Assembly: GCF_021462225.1 (NCBI RefSeq)
Contig: NC_061804.1
Span: 8,297,740 to 8,361,739, forward strand
DNA length: 64,000 bases
Direction of reading: 5' to 3'
DNA from: Girardinichthys multiradiatus
Lineage: Eukaryota > Chordata > Actinopteri > Cyprinodontiformes > Goodeidae
Positions 45,438 through 58,100 of the stretch are shown here, piece after piece. The stretch's first letter is position 1; each line of letters begins with the position of its first letter. Under the pieces are notes generated by a model. That model saw nothing but the letters and a program-made list of their open reading frames with translations. It was not told where the DNA came from and did no database searches. Position numbers and translations under genes: made by a program.

Positions 45438-47864
45438 TGTTTCTATATTTATGAAAACAGAAGTAATATTAACATCATTTATACTCAACACTAAGAGGGT
45501 TGAAGAGTCACTGTGAATGGTTTGCATTCTGGAATACAAATATGTGGAAGGTTTATTTTTCTGCGCTGAAAACCTTCAGATAAATCTGCACCAACCTTGA
45601 GTGAGTCATCCACAGAGGAGCTGTAATAAAGCAAAGCAGCAAGTATTTACACTATACACAGCTACTTTCATACCATAAAGATCATCAGGACTTCATTACC
45701 CAGCTGTTACTCTGCTCAGACAGCCGGCCGTAGATTCACAACACTCACGACTTAACTCCTGCTGCACAGTTCATGCTGAGCCTTGGTTGTTAGTGTGATG
45801 AATTTGACTTTCTGGACGTATTAGCCGTGGATCAGTCCAAAATTGAGGTTTTCATTACAAATCTGACAGAAGAGAGTGGGTCGGCACCAGATCCTGCAAA
45901 TGTTCATCATACTGCTATCAACCCATCATGTCTGTGGTTCATCGCTTCTGAGGAGGCGTGGATATAAAAATGGGGGGAGAAACGAGAAAGAATACATCCA
46001 GAGGATAGAGGGGGGTGCTGAAATGAAGGTGAGTAATTTGAATAGAAAGGAGGGAATGCAGGGAGGGAGTGGTGTTAGGGGAGATAAGGGCATGACTGAT
46101 GAAGATGGGAATGAACAGAGAAGGAGAAAAACTGCCCAAGAAGGGGGGGAGGAAGGTAGGATCAGAAAAGAGGGGAGAAAATGAGATTGAAGACAAACCA
46201 CAAAGAGGTAGTGAGTATGACATCAATGAGTTATGATAACCCAGAGCGAATTCAATAAACAAACATGTCAGTATAATCAGACTGCTTTAAACGGGATGTC
46301 GAAACATCCATGGAGTTACACTGCTCCTGATTAGTCTCTGTGAACCGCATCGCCATGGCATCAATATGCAAACTCTGGGTTGTGGCATTAAAATAGAAGA
46401 CATTCCTTTATTATAGTTGTAAATCATAATGGAAATGGGAGGCTGAAACATTCCCAGGAAGTGGATGTGAGGAACACTCTACTGCAGTTAAATCGGTGGC
46501 TTTGCTGACAACAGACGGGGAGAAAAGTGGAAACTCCCCCCGGGAAGTAATTAGTATGGACAGTTTTTAGCGTTGACACCGCTGGCTTAGCTTTCAGAAA
46601 TCTCATTTGCTTTCTCCTGCTGTCTTGGGAAAACATTTCAGTGCCAATTTCAGATGTTTTTTTCCCCCTTTTTACCCAAATTGAAATGTCTTTTGTTTGC
46701 TTTAGAGGTTTCATGCACAGAAAACCTTCGAGTGGCTCTGAAAAATCATCATAGACCAAGAATTAAAATAGAGAAACTAGACTGTGCTTTGCTTTGGTTT
46801 ACAAACATGATAAATGGGTTGTTTTCAAGCTTCTCTTTTCTCACAATATTTCTCATTGCAGTTACTGGTTCTGGAATTTCTCCAGTTACTTTTTCTTTTC
46901 GTTTTTGGATATATTAACAGAAATTGTGCACTCTGTGGTATAAAACTAGATGTTAAGAAGAGTATAGGATGTGACAATGTCTATACTTGTGGTTGTAATT
47001 TTTTGCTTTTTCTGTTTGGTTTGTTGTAACTGCTTATTGCTCCTTTAATGATGTGAAGCCCTTTTTACAGATCATGCATTATTTAATGTAAGGAAAAACA
47101 TACTGAAACTGCTGTGTCATTGTTTCCTACACTGAAAAAACATGGTCATTTGGGTGTAAGTAAGGAAATGAATTGAAATTTGTGAAACATCCAGTCTGAA
47201 CAGTGCATGTATATTAGGATCAAGGTTGTAGAATTTGGTCTTCTGCTGGATCGGGACAGGGTACATCCCTTTTGCCTCAACATCACCATCAAATTTGCAG
47301 ATTTTGTGATTAACTGACCACCTGGAAATGAAATTTCTGGTTTTATGAGTGCTCCCGAGCAGAGAGATGAATAATAGCCCAATCAGTCGAAACGTAGGTC
47401 ATGCCATCAGTTCCAAGCATCCAGTATACCCAAGTGAGTTTAACGTACGTTTAGGTATTGTTATTTTTGGATTGTAGCTGAAATACTTCACTCGCAGTTA
47501 CATTGATTCTGTAGCAGTACTGCATTGGCGTTGTCTACATGGCATGTGAGATCTGCGGCGCTCATGTATAAACTCCATGTATGCTCCAGTGTCATTTGTG
47601 TAGTAAGGAGCGTTTTTTTACCTAGGGCATTGTGTCTTCCTACACCACTGAAATGAAAGACAGATACACTATAGTGTAACAAGAGAGTCACTGGAAAAAT
47701 AACTTTTTGATGACTCTTCTAAAAGTCCAATTTTGTAAAGGCACCTAAAGGTTGCTAAGACATTAAAGCTCTGGAAAACTTAAGTACCCTCTTCCTGCTC
47801 CCATAGAGTTTAGGAGAGGAAGTAGCCTCTATTTAAATGTACCTGATTATTTGAACATCGTAGT
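45438..47864. other. Non-coding stretch with a purine-rich segment
   Basis: About 45960-46195 is strongly purine-rich on the plus strand, with several G runs; see the separate entry. The rest, including the hydrophobic small open frames at 46654-47030, shows no family I recognise. Confidence 0.45.
45960..46195. repeat. Purine-rich (polypurine) segment
   Basis: Over about 235 bp the plus strand is mostly A and G with many GGGG or longer runs and few pyrimidines. A 102-codon open frame covers it, but its composition (runs of E, R, K and G) follows from the purine bias. Such tracts can form triplex or G-quadruplex structures. A TATAAAAA word lies at its left edge (45963). Confidence 0.7.
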
Positions 47865-48850
47865 GTGATTACATCTACAAAAGCCAGAGATTTGGCAGGT
47901 TACATGCCTGGAGCATACAAGAATGTTAACATATTGCCAGGGAAGATGGCAATATGTTAACTCAATGATGAAAGTCCAATGATCATGGAGGAACAACTGT
48001 GATTGCCCATGAACCTAAGAAGAGTTGTAAGGCTATTTCTAAACAATTAGGAGTTCATCACTCTACAAAGAGAAACATTATTTACAGCAAAAACATTTTA
48101 AAACAGTAACCCAGCAGTATGGTAGCAGTAATCCAAAATATGACAGGCATTTATGCTATGATGCTAACAAAATGTTAGCTTATGATAGGACAAGTAGAAA
48201 AAGACACAAGTATAAAATGTTTGGAAGGGTGTCCAGGAGAAAGCCTTTATTCTTGAAAACAATATGGTGGCCTATCTTAGTTTTTCATCTGAATGAACCC
48301 CCAAGAACATGAGATGTCATCAAAGATGAGATGTTTGACTATAATCTTCAGTACCATACTTAGAGAAAACCAAACACAACATATCAACATTAAAACCTCA
48401 TACCAATAGTCAAGCACGGTTGAGGAGGGGTTAAGATTTGGGCCTGTTTTGCAGTCACATGACCTGGGCATCTTGAAGTAATTGAGCTGACCATGAACCC
48501 ATCTGTATTCTAAGGTGTCCAAGAGTCGAACATGAGGCCATATGTCCAACAGCCAAATCTTGGCCCAAACTGGGTCAATGATGATCTCAAAGACAGCAGA
48601 ACTACTGCAGAATGGTTGAAAAAGAATCCAGATGATCTGGACAAAGCCTGGACCTTAACCTGATAGAAATGCATTCTAACCTTAATAAGCTGAAGTGACA
48701 CTGGAGAGAAGAGTGGCCACAATTCCCCCACACTGAGGTGAGCGACTGATTAATTCAGACAGAAAACGACCACTGAGTTATTACTGCTTAAAGTGATTCC
48801 TTAAAGTGATTCAACAGGTCACTGAATCATGGAGCTTGCTTTGTTTTTCC
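47865..48850 (+). mobile_element. Tc1/mariner relic
   Basis: GGGTTAAGATTTGGGCCTGTTTTGCAG (48429-48455) reads KIWACFAVT, the equivalent of the MIWACFAATG motif of a Tc1 family. Downstream, GACAAAGCCTGGACCTTAACC is a degraded SPDLN motif, and TTAATTCAGACAGAAAACGACCACTGAG and TGAATCATGGAGCTTG are the family's C-terminal and 3' region. The N-terminal half (CTAAGAAGAGTTGTAAGGC, AACAATTAGGAGTTCATC) is weakly readable. Frames are lost. A relative lies at 52375-52965 in the same orientation. Confidence 0.7.
47925..47961. repeat. Perfect hairpin, 15-bp arms, 7-nt loop
   Basis: GTTAACATATTGCCA at 47925-47939 and its exact reverse complement at 47947-47961 flank GGGAAGA. It lies in the 5' part of a Tc1 relic. 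Confidence 0.95.
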
Positions 48851-49488
48851 ATGAAAGCCTTATTTCATTTTATTATGAGCTAAACTGTAAAGAGAATGTA
48901 GGTAATGAAAATAATTTTTATTCTCATGAAATTTTAAGGTGGAAGTACAGAGCGCTGACCCGTGACAGTCACCTTTCATTCTCCTATGGGAATACAAACA
49001 CCTATTGCACATCCTTCCAGTACACATGAACAAGCCACGCGACAACAACAGGAGCCACTTGATGTATTTTTGTCTGCATTCAGAGCCATTTGAAGAGAAA
49101 CCCCTAGCTGCCCTTAGCTCTTCGCCTCTGTTTCCTTCTATCCTGTGTAGTCTTCTTTGCTGTCTTTGAAAAAGACAAGTTTAAATAATGTTTTTAACCA
49201 CCTATATGTTCACTGTATGACTTGGAAAATATAGCCAGTTGATTATGCTTTATTTGCTATATAAGCTAATATTTAGCAAAGAGACTGCACATAGCTACCA
49301 GACTTGCTATTTCTCCTTATAAGGCTTTTGAATTAGATTTTTTTCTTGCACTTAATGATTGGATACTTGAAATATTTTCATTTTTTCTATCATTTCAAGT
49401 GTAGATGAGATGCAGATAGGCTACTGTGACAAAATGTTGTGAAAACTAAAAATGTTGTAGTTCAAGTGAATGCTATTCCATTAATTTC
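48851..49488. other. Non-coding stretch, nothing recognised
   Basis: No repeat or exon recognised. Confidence 0.5.
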
Positions 49489-49670
49489 ATCCATCCATCC
49501 ATCCATCCATCTATCCAACTATCCACCCACCAGGCAACAAGTGGGGTACACCCTGGAAAGGTCTCCTGTCCATCACAGGGCAACACAGCAACACACAATT
49601 TAAACAAGCATGGACACACACACCCCCATTCCTAAGGGCAATTTAGAGAAAGAATTAACCTAACATGAAT
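49489..49670 (-). mobile_element. SINE-related fragment with (ATCC)n tail
   Basis: Read on the minus strand it contains GGGCAATTTAGAG-complement words, GTGTTGCCCTGTGATGGACA, GGGTGTACCCC and a (GGAT)n tail (49489-49510 on the plus strand). The order matches the body and tail of the SINE family at 7201 and 38040, although it is more diverged and lacks the tRNA-like head. The tail repeat marks the 3' end. Confidence 0.7.
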
Positions 49671-49789
49671 ATTTTCTCCTTAACTGAAAGCGTTTTGTTT
49701 GTAATGCACCAGTGCACAAAAAGTAATCTCAAGGTTTTAAATGGACAAACAAATTAAATTTATATCCAATGCATAGAATTCAAATCAGC

Positions 49790-50450
49790 CAGAATTCAAT
49801 CAGTTCAGTCAGATTCAGATTTAAATTTAATTTTAAACAGGTCAGTTCCATCCAATTAGATTTATTTGCTAGTATAATAACAAAAAGCAGCAAGTTGTTT
49901 TCTCCTTTTTACCAAAGGAAACCAGAACATTGCATTGAATTTTCAACTAGATTTGGTTGCTCCTTGTGAGCGAAACAACTTCCTCTAAACAGCCAGAAAC
50001 CTCCAGTGGAACCAGACTAGGTATTAGAGGCCATCTATTGCAACCAGCTGGAGTTTGACAGAACAGAAAAGAGGCACAGGAAAACATTGTAGGACTAGGC
50101 CAGGATTACTTTCTATGGAAAAAACGAAACAGACACCATGAGCTTAGTAACAGCAGTAATAACCATAGTGGGAAAAAGTTTTCAGTATGTCCTGAAGCAG
50201 CCTAAGGATATGGCTGCATAGCTATAGAGTTTATTCAGTTCAATTCAGTTTATTTATGTAGCGACCAACTTACAACACATGTGGTCTCAATGTACTTTAC
50301 AAAGTCACTTAAACCTAATCATACAGACTCCAAGTCAGGTACATACATTCCAAATGGTCCTAGTTATCAATTAATAAAGTCAAGTTCCGTTTATTATTTA
50401 AACTGGTTGAAACGTTTCTATTTAAGGAAACCCAGAAGATTCCATTGAGT
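49790..50450 (-). mobile_element. L2-like LINE 3' UTR fragment
   Basis: CAACTTCCTCTAAACAGCCAGAAACC, GCAGCCTAAGGATATGGCTGCATAGCTA and TTCAATTCAGTTTATTTATGTAGCG correspond to the 3' UTR modules of the LINE at 12145-14530 (TTCAATTCAGTTTATTTATATAGCG at 12149). The tail word ACACATGTGGTCTCAA is a changed form of ACACATGTCGTCTCAAGG. No coding part is left. Confidence 0.75.
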
Positions 50451-51640
50451 TACGTCCTAAGGGTATAAGTAATCCTACCCAACTTTGTACAAATGTACAA
50501 ATATTTGTCCATTTTTACCAACCTCATTCAGAGAAGACTGTGCACATGGCTTTTTGATTCCTCTTGTTAAGTGCCATGAGATAAAATAAGTACATAGAGC
50601 TGCTATTTAAAGCAATCCACACCAAACTAATGCAACAATGAGCAGCCGAAAAGTAGTTTTAAGTTTAGAGTGTCACGTTTGCAGTAGATCGGGAGTAGGG
50701 TATATAGCAAGCCCGGCTGTCTTTTATATATAGGTTTATGGCTAAATGTTTCCCAATTTATTCAATATGTTTGACTTCTGGCCTTATTTCTGCCTGCTAG
50801 AAATGATTAATGCCCATCAAATGCGCCTTCAGTCACCACATGATAACAACGAGCTTCCGTAGTGTTCAGACAGTATTACACCAAGTTTCATTTAGCATTT
50901 TTACATCGGGAGAAGTTAATACGTCTCTCCTGCCATTTATTCCACATGAAGTTAGGGCCAAATGAAAACTTTTTTTTTTTATTTTATACTTTGTTTCATA
51001 TCAAGTGTCAGCTTTGGACTTGGAATATTAGGATATGGATTTTTAATTATTATAAATGAATTTAGCAGAACCTAAATCGTGTGTTTTGCATTTAGCATGT
51101 GTTTTATTCTGCTTTTATACCATAGACTTAATGAAACATGAATTAGGTCTACCATTATACATCTAATAGCTCAGAATAACTGATGCCATTGTAACCATTT
51201 GGTTCATCTGAAAAAATTATTATATACAATAACTGTACCCATAAGTTATACATTTCACTCAACTGAGTTTTATTCTTATTTCTATCAATACCAATGAGAC
51301 TCTTACACTGAGTTCATTATTCATTTGCAGGTATAATATGTGATGATATTGTCTTACAGTCCTGGAATAACAGTTTCATCAGAACATTGAGAGCTTTCTC
51401 AGTAACATTTGGACACTGTATGGAACATCTGTACAGGTCAGACTGAGATGACATTATCTGTGTGCATCCAGCATGCATATGTCCTTCTCTACATGAATAT
51501 ACATATAGGTACTTACTTTTAAAGTTAGAAAAGAACTCATCCGTTAGCTTATCAGTTGTCTGTATAATAGTTAGGGATTATTTTTAATCCGTCATGCCTT
51601 CCTATTAACATCCTATGGCTTTTTGAAATGAGGTGACAAA
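50451..51640. other. Non-coding stretch, nothing recognised
   Basis: AT-rich and free of recognised repeats or exons. Confidence 0.5.
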
Positions 51641-52115
51641 TCTGGTTGAATAATCTGTGGAGATTTAATCTCAAAATACATGCAAAAACATCCATCAAGC
51701 AAAGAAAAAAAGCTTCTATAACTATTGCACTTTTACTGAGAGTCCCTAGATATATTTTCATTTTTGTCCCAGCCCTCCTGGCTGCAAATCTTCTGGACTC
51801 AAAGCTCCTCTGGTGTCTCCGGTCTATGTGTCTGTGGCTGCTGGCTGGACGGCAGAGACTTGATGGGGACACCGTCTGTGACCTAAGGAACGGCAGCTGT
51901 GACAGGCGGCCGACGAGGCTGTCACTCGTCCTGACTGATGACAGACATGATGCCTCATCCTGCCAGCTAACATCTGGGAGAGCAAAGGGCCCGACACTCA
52001 TCCTGACAGCAAGGAGAGCAGGGCGATTCACAAAGAAAACAAGGCGGCTGCTCTGTTTTTCTAATGAGGCTGCTTTTCTTGCAGTCACACAGTGTGTGAG
52101 TTGGTCTCTGTGAGG
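51641..52115. other. GC-rich block open on both strands
   Basis: A block with its GC-rich centre at about 51765-52030 is open for 155 codons on the plus strand (51646-52113) and 178 codons on the minus strand (51552-52088). Neither translation resembles a protein family I know. CpG-containing words such as GGCGGCCGACGAGG are common here and rare nearby. A splice-acceptor-like CTGCTTTTCTTGCAG ends at 52083, but no convincing exon follows. A conserved regulatory element, a small CpG island or a lineage-specific exon are all possible; I favour non-coding. Confidence 0.4.
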
Positions 52116-52374
52116 CCCCTGTCAATAATGCACCTCAATTCATTTACGTGAAGGACAGTTAAACTTGAAGAAATATGCTTACTAATCAGTATGTTTCTTT
52201 CAAGGTCCACTGAGTCAGCTTGGCCCTGCATCTTGCTCACCTAAACATTATGCAGCCAGCATTGTTAACACTTCAACTTTTAAAGGTAAAGAGTAAACTG
52301 ATCTTTTAGATTTTAAGGTGATTACTTTGAGGTTTGCATAAAAATCCAAGAGTTTATATCCCAGTAGATTCAAA

Positions 52375-52965
52375 ATATGGTCAAACCATGCAATGCTAGA
52401 GAGAACCTGAAAAAAGTGGGGAGAGTTGATAGCCCATTGTCTCTATAAAGAGTATGGAAGCTCAACTAAGTTCTTAGTAGAACAATGTCTTTTGAACAGA
52501 TGAGCACTAATTAGAGGTGTGTGTTATGGTTGGAGACAACCAACGCACAGGGCAGGAGGTGATGATTTGGGCTTGTTTTTGCAGCCACACGACCTGGGTA
52601 AGTCTCTGTGTACCAACAACAAGCCCAAAAACATCAGGAAAAATACAAGAAAATGGCTAAAAAAGAAAAAAAAAACGTTGCAAGTGCCCAGTCAAAGTAC
52701 AGACCTCAACCTGAATCAAAATGCTGTGGTTGGACCTTTAGAGTGCTGTGCTGAAACAAACATCTATAAGCCTCAATGAACTGAAGCAGCGCTTTAGGGA
52801 ACGTTGGGTTCAAATTCCTCTATGATGATGTGAGGGACTGAGAGTCAGACAGAAAGCAACTACTGAGCTTTACTGCTGCTAGCCTTGATTCTACAAGCTG
52901 TGAATCATGGGGTGTACTTAGTTTCTGCTCTATAATGGGCTTTTAGCAAACAGACTTCAAACATA
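52375..52965 (+). mobile_element. Tc1/mariner relic
   Basis: GGTGATGATTTGGGCTTGTTTTTGCAGCC (52558-52586) reads the MIWACFAAT motif with one extra base. CCAGTCAAAGTACAGACCTCAACC (52690-52713) is a degraded QSPDLN motif, and the end GTGAATCATGGGGTGTACTTAG (52902-52923) is the 3' region. It is the same family as 47865-48850. The N-terminal half and ends are not recognisable. Confidence 0.72.
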
Positions 52966-53839
52966 AAAAACTGTAACATGATAAAAATGGAAGTGAAATT
53001 GTGTCTTTATTTACCTTCAAGCCAATGACAGAGATGGGCCAGATTCTTGCCAGGAAAATGAAACATTCAGGCTTGGTTCACTCCATAAAACAAACTCCAC
53101 TGATAGATTTGAGCTACATGCAAAACCAAGAAACCTGGATTCAAGAGATTAAATCTCCTCCCAGCATTAAGTTAAGTTTTATACATTGATCTTACGTGAA
53201 GCGCATAAAACAGCACAAAAGCAGACAGCATAACTATCTGTTTCCCACCCAGGAGTATCGATTGTTAAATGGTAAATGAATGTCTTTTACACAAAGTAGT
53301 GGGCTCTCCCTCTAATTTCATTACCTGGAAATGTGCTTGGAATTAGAATTGAGGTTGATTAGAAGCTAAAAACAGAAACATATCAGCACTCTTTTGAGCA
53401 AACTGTACTTTCTGCTTCATCACTTAAGAATAAATGGAGGCAGGAAGTGGACAGGAGATGATCCAAACCTTGTTGGTCATATATTACAGACTAAAACTGA
53501 CAATACTGAGAAACAGTACTGTTTAAAATCCTTTCTCCAAAGCTTCAGATGTTTCCAAATGAGTGAAATATGTCTGTGGGAGGAAGTGAAATGTGTCCCG
53601 ACTTTCTGACCAGATTTCCATTTGTTCATCTTTTTAGATAAGCTCATACTATTAGGACTGGGGAGCTTTTTAACTCTGTTTACCACAGTAAATACTATAC
53701 CACAGTATACTCTTTAATAGAGAGAATAGCTATTTTTATAGGCACAAACTGTGATAGGAGCAAAAAATAAAGTCTGATACAGGAAAGCCATCATGATGCT
53801 CTGGTTCCCAAGCAAGCAGTTTTCTTTCTGCTGTTACAA

Positions 53840-54365
53840 ATATAGTACAGAGAAAAAGGGTTTGTCCCCTTACACATCTCTGCTCTTTTTGCTTTTTTGT
53901 CACACAGCAGATACATTTTAATAATAAATGATGTTTTCAAATGGTGATTTCATTTATTAAAGGACAAAGAAGCTTTCCAAATCAACCTGGCCTGACATGA
54001 AAAAGTCGTGGCCAACCTTGCTATAGAATTACCACCTATTTAGCAACATGAAGGAGGCTAAAAAATTACAAAAAGCAGCATAGCGCATGACGCCTTGATC
54101 TAAAGAAGTCAATGACATCTATCAGTCTAGAAAGGGTAACAAGGCCATTTCCCGGGACTCCAGTGAAACAGAGTGAGAGCCATTATCTACAAATGGAAAA
54201 ATCATGGAACAATGGTCAACCTTCTTCAATAGTATATCAACGACGCACTGCCAGCCTCACCTGCCTCAGTTAAGTCCAGAATTCATGATTCAGTTAATGA
54301 TCTGAAACATTTAAGTGTGACAGAAATGCAAAAACAATAGAAATCTGTAGAGACATTGAATCATT
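53840..54365 (+). mobile_element. Tc1 internal-deletion copy
   Basis: The N-terminal coding part is readable: TCAATGACATCTATCAGTCTAG (54108) gives the NDIYQS motif, GTAACAAGGCCATTTC the KAI region, then AGAGCCATTATCTACAAATGG gives RAIIYKW. It jumps near 54290 to the family's right terminal region (TGATCTGAAACATTTAAGTGTGACA). The catalytic domain is missing entirely. The left tip resembles GAGAAAAAGGGTTTGTCCCC. It is the same family as 24985-26385. Confidence 0.75.
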
Positions 54366-54899
54366 TGAGACTTTCCGCAAGCATACAAAAAAGGCAAATG
54401 TGGAAACAAAGGGTAATGTGAAGCTGTAACAGACTCCATCAATACTATCGTCCAAAATGTCCCACACCATTACTACATATTACTATATTATGTAGTATTA
54501 CTACTACATTATGTCATTCTGAGTGAATTGTGCATTTCAAGGAGCTCTCTGCACTTTAGTCCCTGGACAATAAAGAGCATCCGGACTGCTGAAGTAATGC
54601 TTTCAAAGGTTTGTTGGTCTGTTCTGTTATTCACAGTCAAGTTGCAACAAGAATGTGTAAAAACCAGAGGTGGTCCTACTGTACATGGATTTCAGGGATT
54701 CTGTTTTTAAGCCTTTACTAAGAAGTGCGAGCAGGTGGGTTAAAATATTCCCAACTGGCACAAGCTGAATGAACCAACAGCAGTGCTTTAAGGTAAACTT
54801 GCAACCATGGGTTGTAGTTTTTCTAAGACGCTGATGGATGTTTTTGCTGTAGACTCATAGGTCCAACTTAAGAATGGAGAAATACTTGCAGAGGTCATA

Positions 54900-55150
54900 T
54901 GGTGTCTTGTAAAAGTATTAAAAGTTATTCCATGTTTTCACATTTTAATGATGTGCAATTACAAACATCAATATACTTTATTCAGATTTTATATAATATA
55001 CCAACCAAGTAGTTCATCATTTTGATGCAAAAAAAGATGATTCAAGGTTGTCAAAGTTTTAACAGTCTGACAAATCTGATGTGCATTTGTATTCAGCGCC
55101 CTCTGAGTCAACACTTAAAGAACCACCTTTTGCTGCATTTACATTTTGCC
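54900..55150 (-). mobile_element. Tc1 end fragment
   Basis: GTCTTGTAAAAGTATTAAAAG (about 54903) is a changed tip of the CAGTGCCTTGCAAAAG family. TGTGCATTTGTATTCAGCGC (55080-55099) and GAACCACCTTTTGCTGC are the reverse complement of its 3' UTR and transposase C-terminus. The remainder is absent. Confidence 0.75.
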
Positions 55151-58100
55151 TGTGCATACAATTTGAACAAATTTGTATTGCTCCACAACACTTAGCTTCG
55201 TCGGTTGTAAAGTTGGACAGCAAAATAAATGTCACCTCATTACTTCCTCTCTCTGTAGTGGAGTTTATCCTCACCTCTCTGTGTCTTGCGCCATTATATT
55301 GTTGTTTTTTTTTCACAAAGAAAATCTGATTAACACAAATGTTTCCAATTCTTGATGGATTATGAATGCTAAACTTGAAGACTTATTTTGGACAAACATC
55401 CAAGGCGATTCTAACCTGACATGCTAAACAGCCTGTTACACCAAACCTCCTGGGGGGGTCTGAAAATGTTTGAAACATGGCAAGCCGGTAAACACACTTA
55501 CAGGCCTTAGCTAAGTTAGCCCAGAGAGGAACAAAACATTTTTCTCTTCTTTCTGATTGATGTTTTATACATTTTATAAAGTAGACTCGTCATCTGCATT
55601 ATTTCTAATTGTCTCTATATTTTGGGAAAACACCCTTCGGTCCAAAAATATCTGCCTTGGTAACAAACATGAAGCTTGGAGCCTCCACCTCAAAGAACTT
55701 GAAAGATAAATCTGTGTGTCATCGCGTTCTTGGAAGACCAAACACTGCTGTTCCCCTAAGTTCCTTGTACCATATGTTCTGTTACATTATGAATTTAAAG
55801 GAACCCACTTACTTGTACAACAACAATACTTATTTTTTCATTAACTTTTCTTGAATCAGTGGGAATTTAAACTGTCTTTGGCTGAACAAAATGATAGGGG
55901 ACACAGTAGAGCAAAATAACAGTTAATTCACATTTACATTGTTAAGCATAGAGTTGTTTTCAGACAAATTTCTGTTTTATTGTGGTTTAATTTTCACTAC
56001 AGTATGTTTGAAGAAGATTCATCAATAACATTTTGATAATATGTAAAGTTTATCAAATTGCAATCATTACAATCATTTCACGTAGGCTAAAAAACTTTTA
56101 TTTCCAACTTTATGGACAACAGTGCAGCTGGGAACTCATGTTTTGCACAATTAAGCCAAGTCTAAGATTCCTATTACAGGTATGTCTACAGCAGAAAGTC
56201 ATTTTAAAGTGTTTTTAAAATGCTGGCACCAGCAAACAACTCCAATCATGGTTGGTAGAAATGACCAGTATTAAATGTATTTCCACAGCAACAATTTACA
56301 GAAAAATACTGAACCTGATCAATATGACAATTATCGGCCAAAATAGTTGCAACATCAATAAACCTGTTACCTGTTGTAAATAATCAAATAAAATAAGAGG
56401 CAAGCGTTTTTAACTGCTGCTTTTCTAACATGCTGTGGTGGATACCTGTGCTGCAGATGGGCATTTTAAACTACAACCTTAACTTTCTTTTCATATGGTT
56501 CTCCTTTATAACAATAAACTCTGATAAAAATCTGGCAACCTTTCATGCAATGTTATATTTAAACTACTTCTTATTATTTATTAGCTTCTAGTACAAGCTA
56601 ACTTTGCTGCACAGCTAACTCTAGCTTTGAAATAAAAAGGAACAATAAGTAAAATTTCAGTTTCAGCTTGTTATTTTAATTTTGGTCTTTTTCAAAACAT
56701 TCTTTGCACCACTTGTGTCAAGGTTCTGTTTGGACGACCTGCTGGGTCCTTCAGGTACCACAAGGGTGTTGAAGGTCCAGCAGCAGTAGTTGAATGTTGT
56801 CCTGCTTTTTCTTTGCTTTAAAATTTGCGGCTCTGTCGTTGCTGATATTTAATGGCTGATATTTAATATTTAAAGGGATTTCACCCCTTGTTTTTACTCT
56901 GTTCTCTTCCACTCATGAGGTGTCGGGTTTTCTAATCATTTTGTTTGTTTTTGTTTTGTTTTGCAACTTCTTAAAGGAATAGTGGTATATCGCAACTAAC
57001 TCTGTGTGATTTTAGGATGAGGTGACGTTGATAGCGAGGGGTGGAGGAATATGGGTGACACCAGGAAGTGGGATTTGACAAAAAAAAAGCAATTGAACCA
57101 AATCCTGAGACAACCTCAGAGCTCATCTAGTTGCAAAGTTTTCCTTTTTTAAAAGTAATTCCACTGTTTTGTAAAGGTTCTGCTGCAAGCCAAATACAAA
57201 TCTAAATTTTATATTCAGAATGTAACTTTTAAATTATTGTTTTTAATTCAAGCAGCGGTTTCTTTCGCTTCTTTTGCATAATTTGTGTCTATCTTTGGCA
57301 GTACAGGTAATTTTACCACCTATACTCTCACCTCTGGAAAGAGGCTGAATCATCAGGGTCTCCTTTAATATCTTACTTTGCAACCCAGGTGAGTTCGTGA
57401 AGAGAATAATATTGTCTCTGTGATTTGGGTGCATGCAGAATTATTATGGTTGCTATATTCAACTTCCAGTCACGGGTCATTTGTGTTATAACGGCTTTTC
57501 TTTCAACATTTCAGTGTCTATCTCTAAACAGATGTCAATTTAAAGGCAAACCCTACCTTTAGGAAATACAAGCTTATTAAAAGGACTAGCTTTGCTTAAA
57601 AGTCATAATAGTTTCTGTACAACGAGAGACTATTGTTGGCTGCAATGGGAATTTTTCTTCTCTTTCTTTTCTGTCAAATTTGCACATTATTTCCTTTTGT
57701 TTACATTTTATACTAATTATCATACATGGCAAATTCAATCCTTTTTGTTTGCGAAACGCATAAAGAAAATTCCGAGTTATTGCCTAACTGCAATCTAAAA
57801 CAAGATGTCCTCCTTGCTCTACCATCACTCTTTGTGATGTAACGGTACCTTTTCTTGATCTGGAAGTCAGACTGTAACAGCTTTGACACTCGAGCAGCCG
57901 GAGGTGCTGAAGCTTTGGGATTCACACAAAGCTGAGCCTCATCACTTTGATTTTAAAACATGTTTTCAGGGCTAACGTGTCTGGTTTTGCTGAGGAGCCG
58001 TGTTCATATTTTTGTGACTTTTACAATGACCTATTTACAGAATGCTGTGTCATCAGTATCCCAGATGGTGTAAGTCTCTGTGATTCAGCAGGAAACTTTT

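Noticed and set aside
45876..46262. Open frames over the purine-rich tract
   Set aside because: The composition bias explains the open frames on both strands; residues are runs of E, K, R, G or S, P, F.
46645..47030. Hydrophobic small open frames as membrane peptides
   Set aside because: AT-rich sequence with T-runs naturally gives F, L and I codons; no start context or conservation evidence.
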